Shown here in pieces: positions 63,890-64,000 of a DNA stretch of 64,000 bases. The stretch's first letter is position 1. Each line of letters starts with the position of its first letter. This DNA is from Ruminococcus sp. (GTDB taxonomy: Bacteria > Bacillota > Clostridia > Oscillospirales > Acutalibacteraceae). A model generated the notes under the pieces. That model had not been told where the DNA came from and ran no database searches. It saw nothing but the letters and a program-made list of their open reading frames with translations. Position numbers and translations under genes: made by a program. Where the stretch lies: assembly GCA_023665555.1 (NCBI GenBank), contig JAMPDR010000001.1:79106-143105 (forward strand). The letters run 5' to 3'.

Positions 63890-63918
63890 ATAATACCATG
63901 TGGGTTTGATTTTGTCAA
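63890..63918 (-). promoter_or_regulatory. Promoter of infC-rpmI-rplT
   Basis: On the minus strand TTGACA (63913-63918), 17 bases, TATTAT (63890-63895). The leader from here to infC is about 170 bases and includes the attenuator. Confidence 0.8.
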
Positions 63919-64000
63919 TAGTATTTGACAAAAAATGTAAAATTATTCTCTGTGTTGTAAATAGATGTGACCCATTTTTAGTAAAAAAGAAGAAAGAAGG

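Noticed and set aside
1..64000. CRISPR arrays, rRNA, tRNA and insertion sequences
   Set aside because: No regularly spaced repeats with unique spacers, no cloverleaf or rRNA-like sequence and no transposase frame were seen on either strand.

Overview
This window is a piece of a low-GC Firmicutes chromosome, most likely a spore-forming member of the Clostridia close to Ruminococcaceae/Oscillospiraceae. Evidence for this is SpoIVA, HprK, WhiA, SepF and DivIVA, an endonuclease-type MutL, a split transketolase, and Gram-positive gene clusters (ylm cell-division tail, dprA-topA-trmFO, rnc-smc-ftsY, infC-rpmI-rplT). Genus and species cannot be fixed from the sequence alone. No rRNA, tRNA, CRISPR array or insertion sequence was seen.

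Region 1 to about 3750 is the right end of an integrated mobile element (prophage or integrative element) that continues beyond the left edge. It has a run of very small leftward genes, several for short membrane or basic proteins. They are separated by four near-identical 30-bp boundary sequences and by small terminators. A zinc-ribbon protein and a rightward tyrosine integrase with its own N-terminal zinc ribbon follow, diverging from a strong promoter. Behind the integrase are a hairpin terminator and an inverted/direct repeat block that is a candidate attachment site.

Region 3.8 to 16 kb holds a GNAT acetyltransferase, the CCA-adding enzyme, a DivIVA-like coiled-coil protein, a 1201-residue secreted glucosaminidase with SH3 and seven FN3 domains (the last four exactly 276 bp apart), metG-tatD, an FAD oxidoreductase and spoIVA.

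Region 16 to 36.7 kb is a leftward run of about 20 genes with tiny gaps or overlaps that reads from one good promoter upstream of hprK: hprK, ROK kinase, murB, rapZ, whiA, miaB, ylbF-like, mutS, mutL, miaA, HlyD-like, yggS, sepF, divIVA, lspA, rluD, a HAD phosphatase, both transketolase halves and a small cysteine-rich DUF3795 protein. It joins sugar sensing, wall synthesis, division, mismatch repair and tRNA modification; some internal promoters are likely.

Region 36.7 to 44 kb has an apparent gene remnant, a GH13 enzyme overlapping prmA, a well-translated-looking 23-codon ORF containing a perfect hairpin, a DUF4830-like protein, hflX, a small membrane-anchored protein, an Xaa-Pro peptidase and rpsU.

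Region 44 to 62.4 kb holds two more leftward housekeeping runs: yhbY-nadD-yqeK-rsfS-leuS, and spoU-dprA-topA-trmFO-rnc-radical SAM-smc-ftsY-rdgB-GNAT. The RdgB there carries an unusual 250-residue C-terminal extension resembling DUF4375. The right edge is infC-rpmI-rplT with a strong promoter and an attenuator-like leader.

The best candidates for something not yet described are the small-gene array with conserved boundary sequences in the mobile element and the RdgB fusion.
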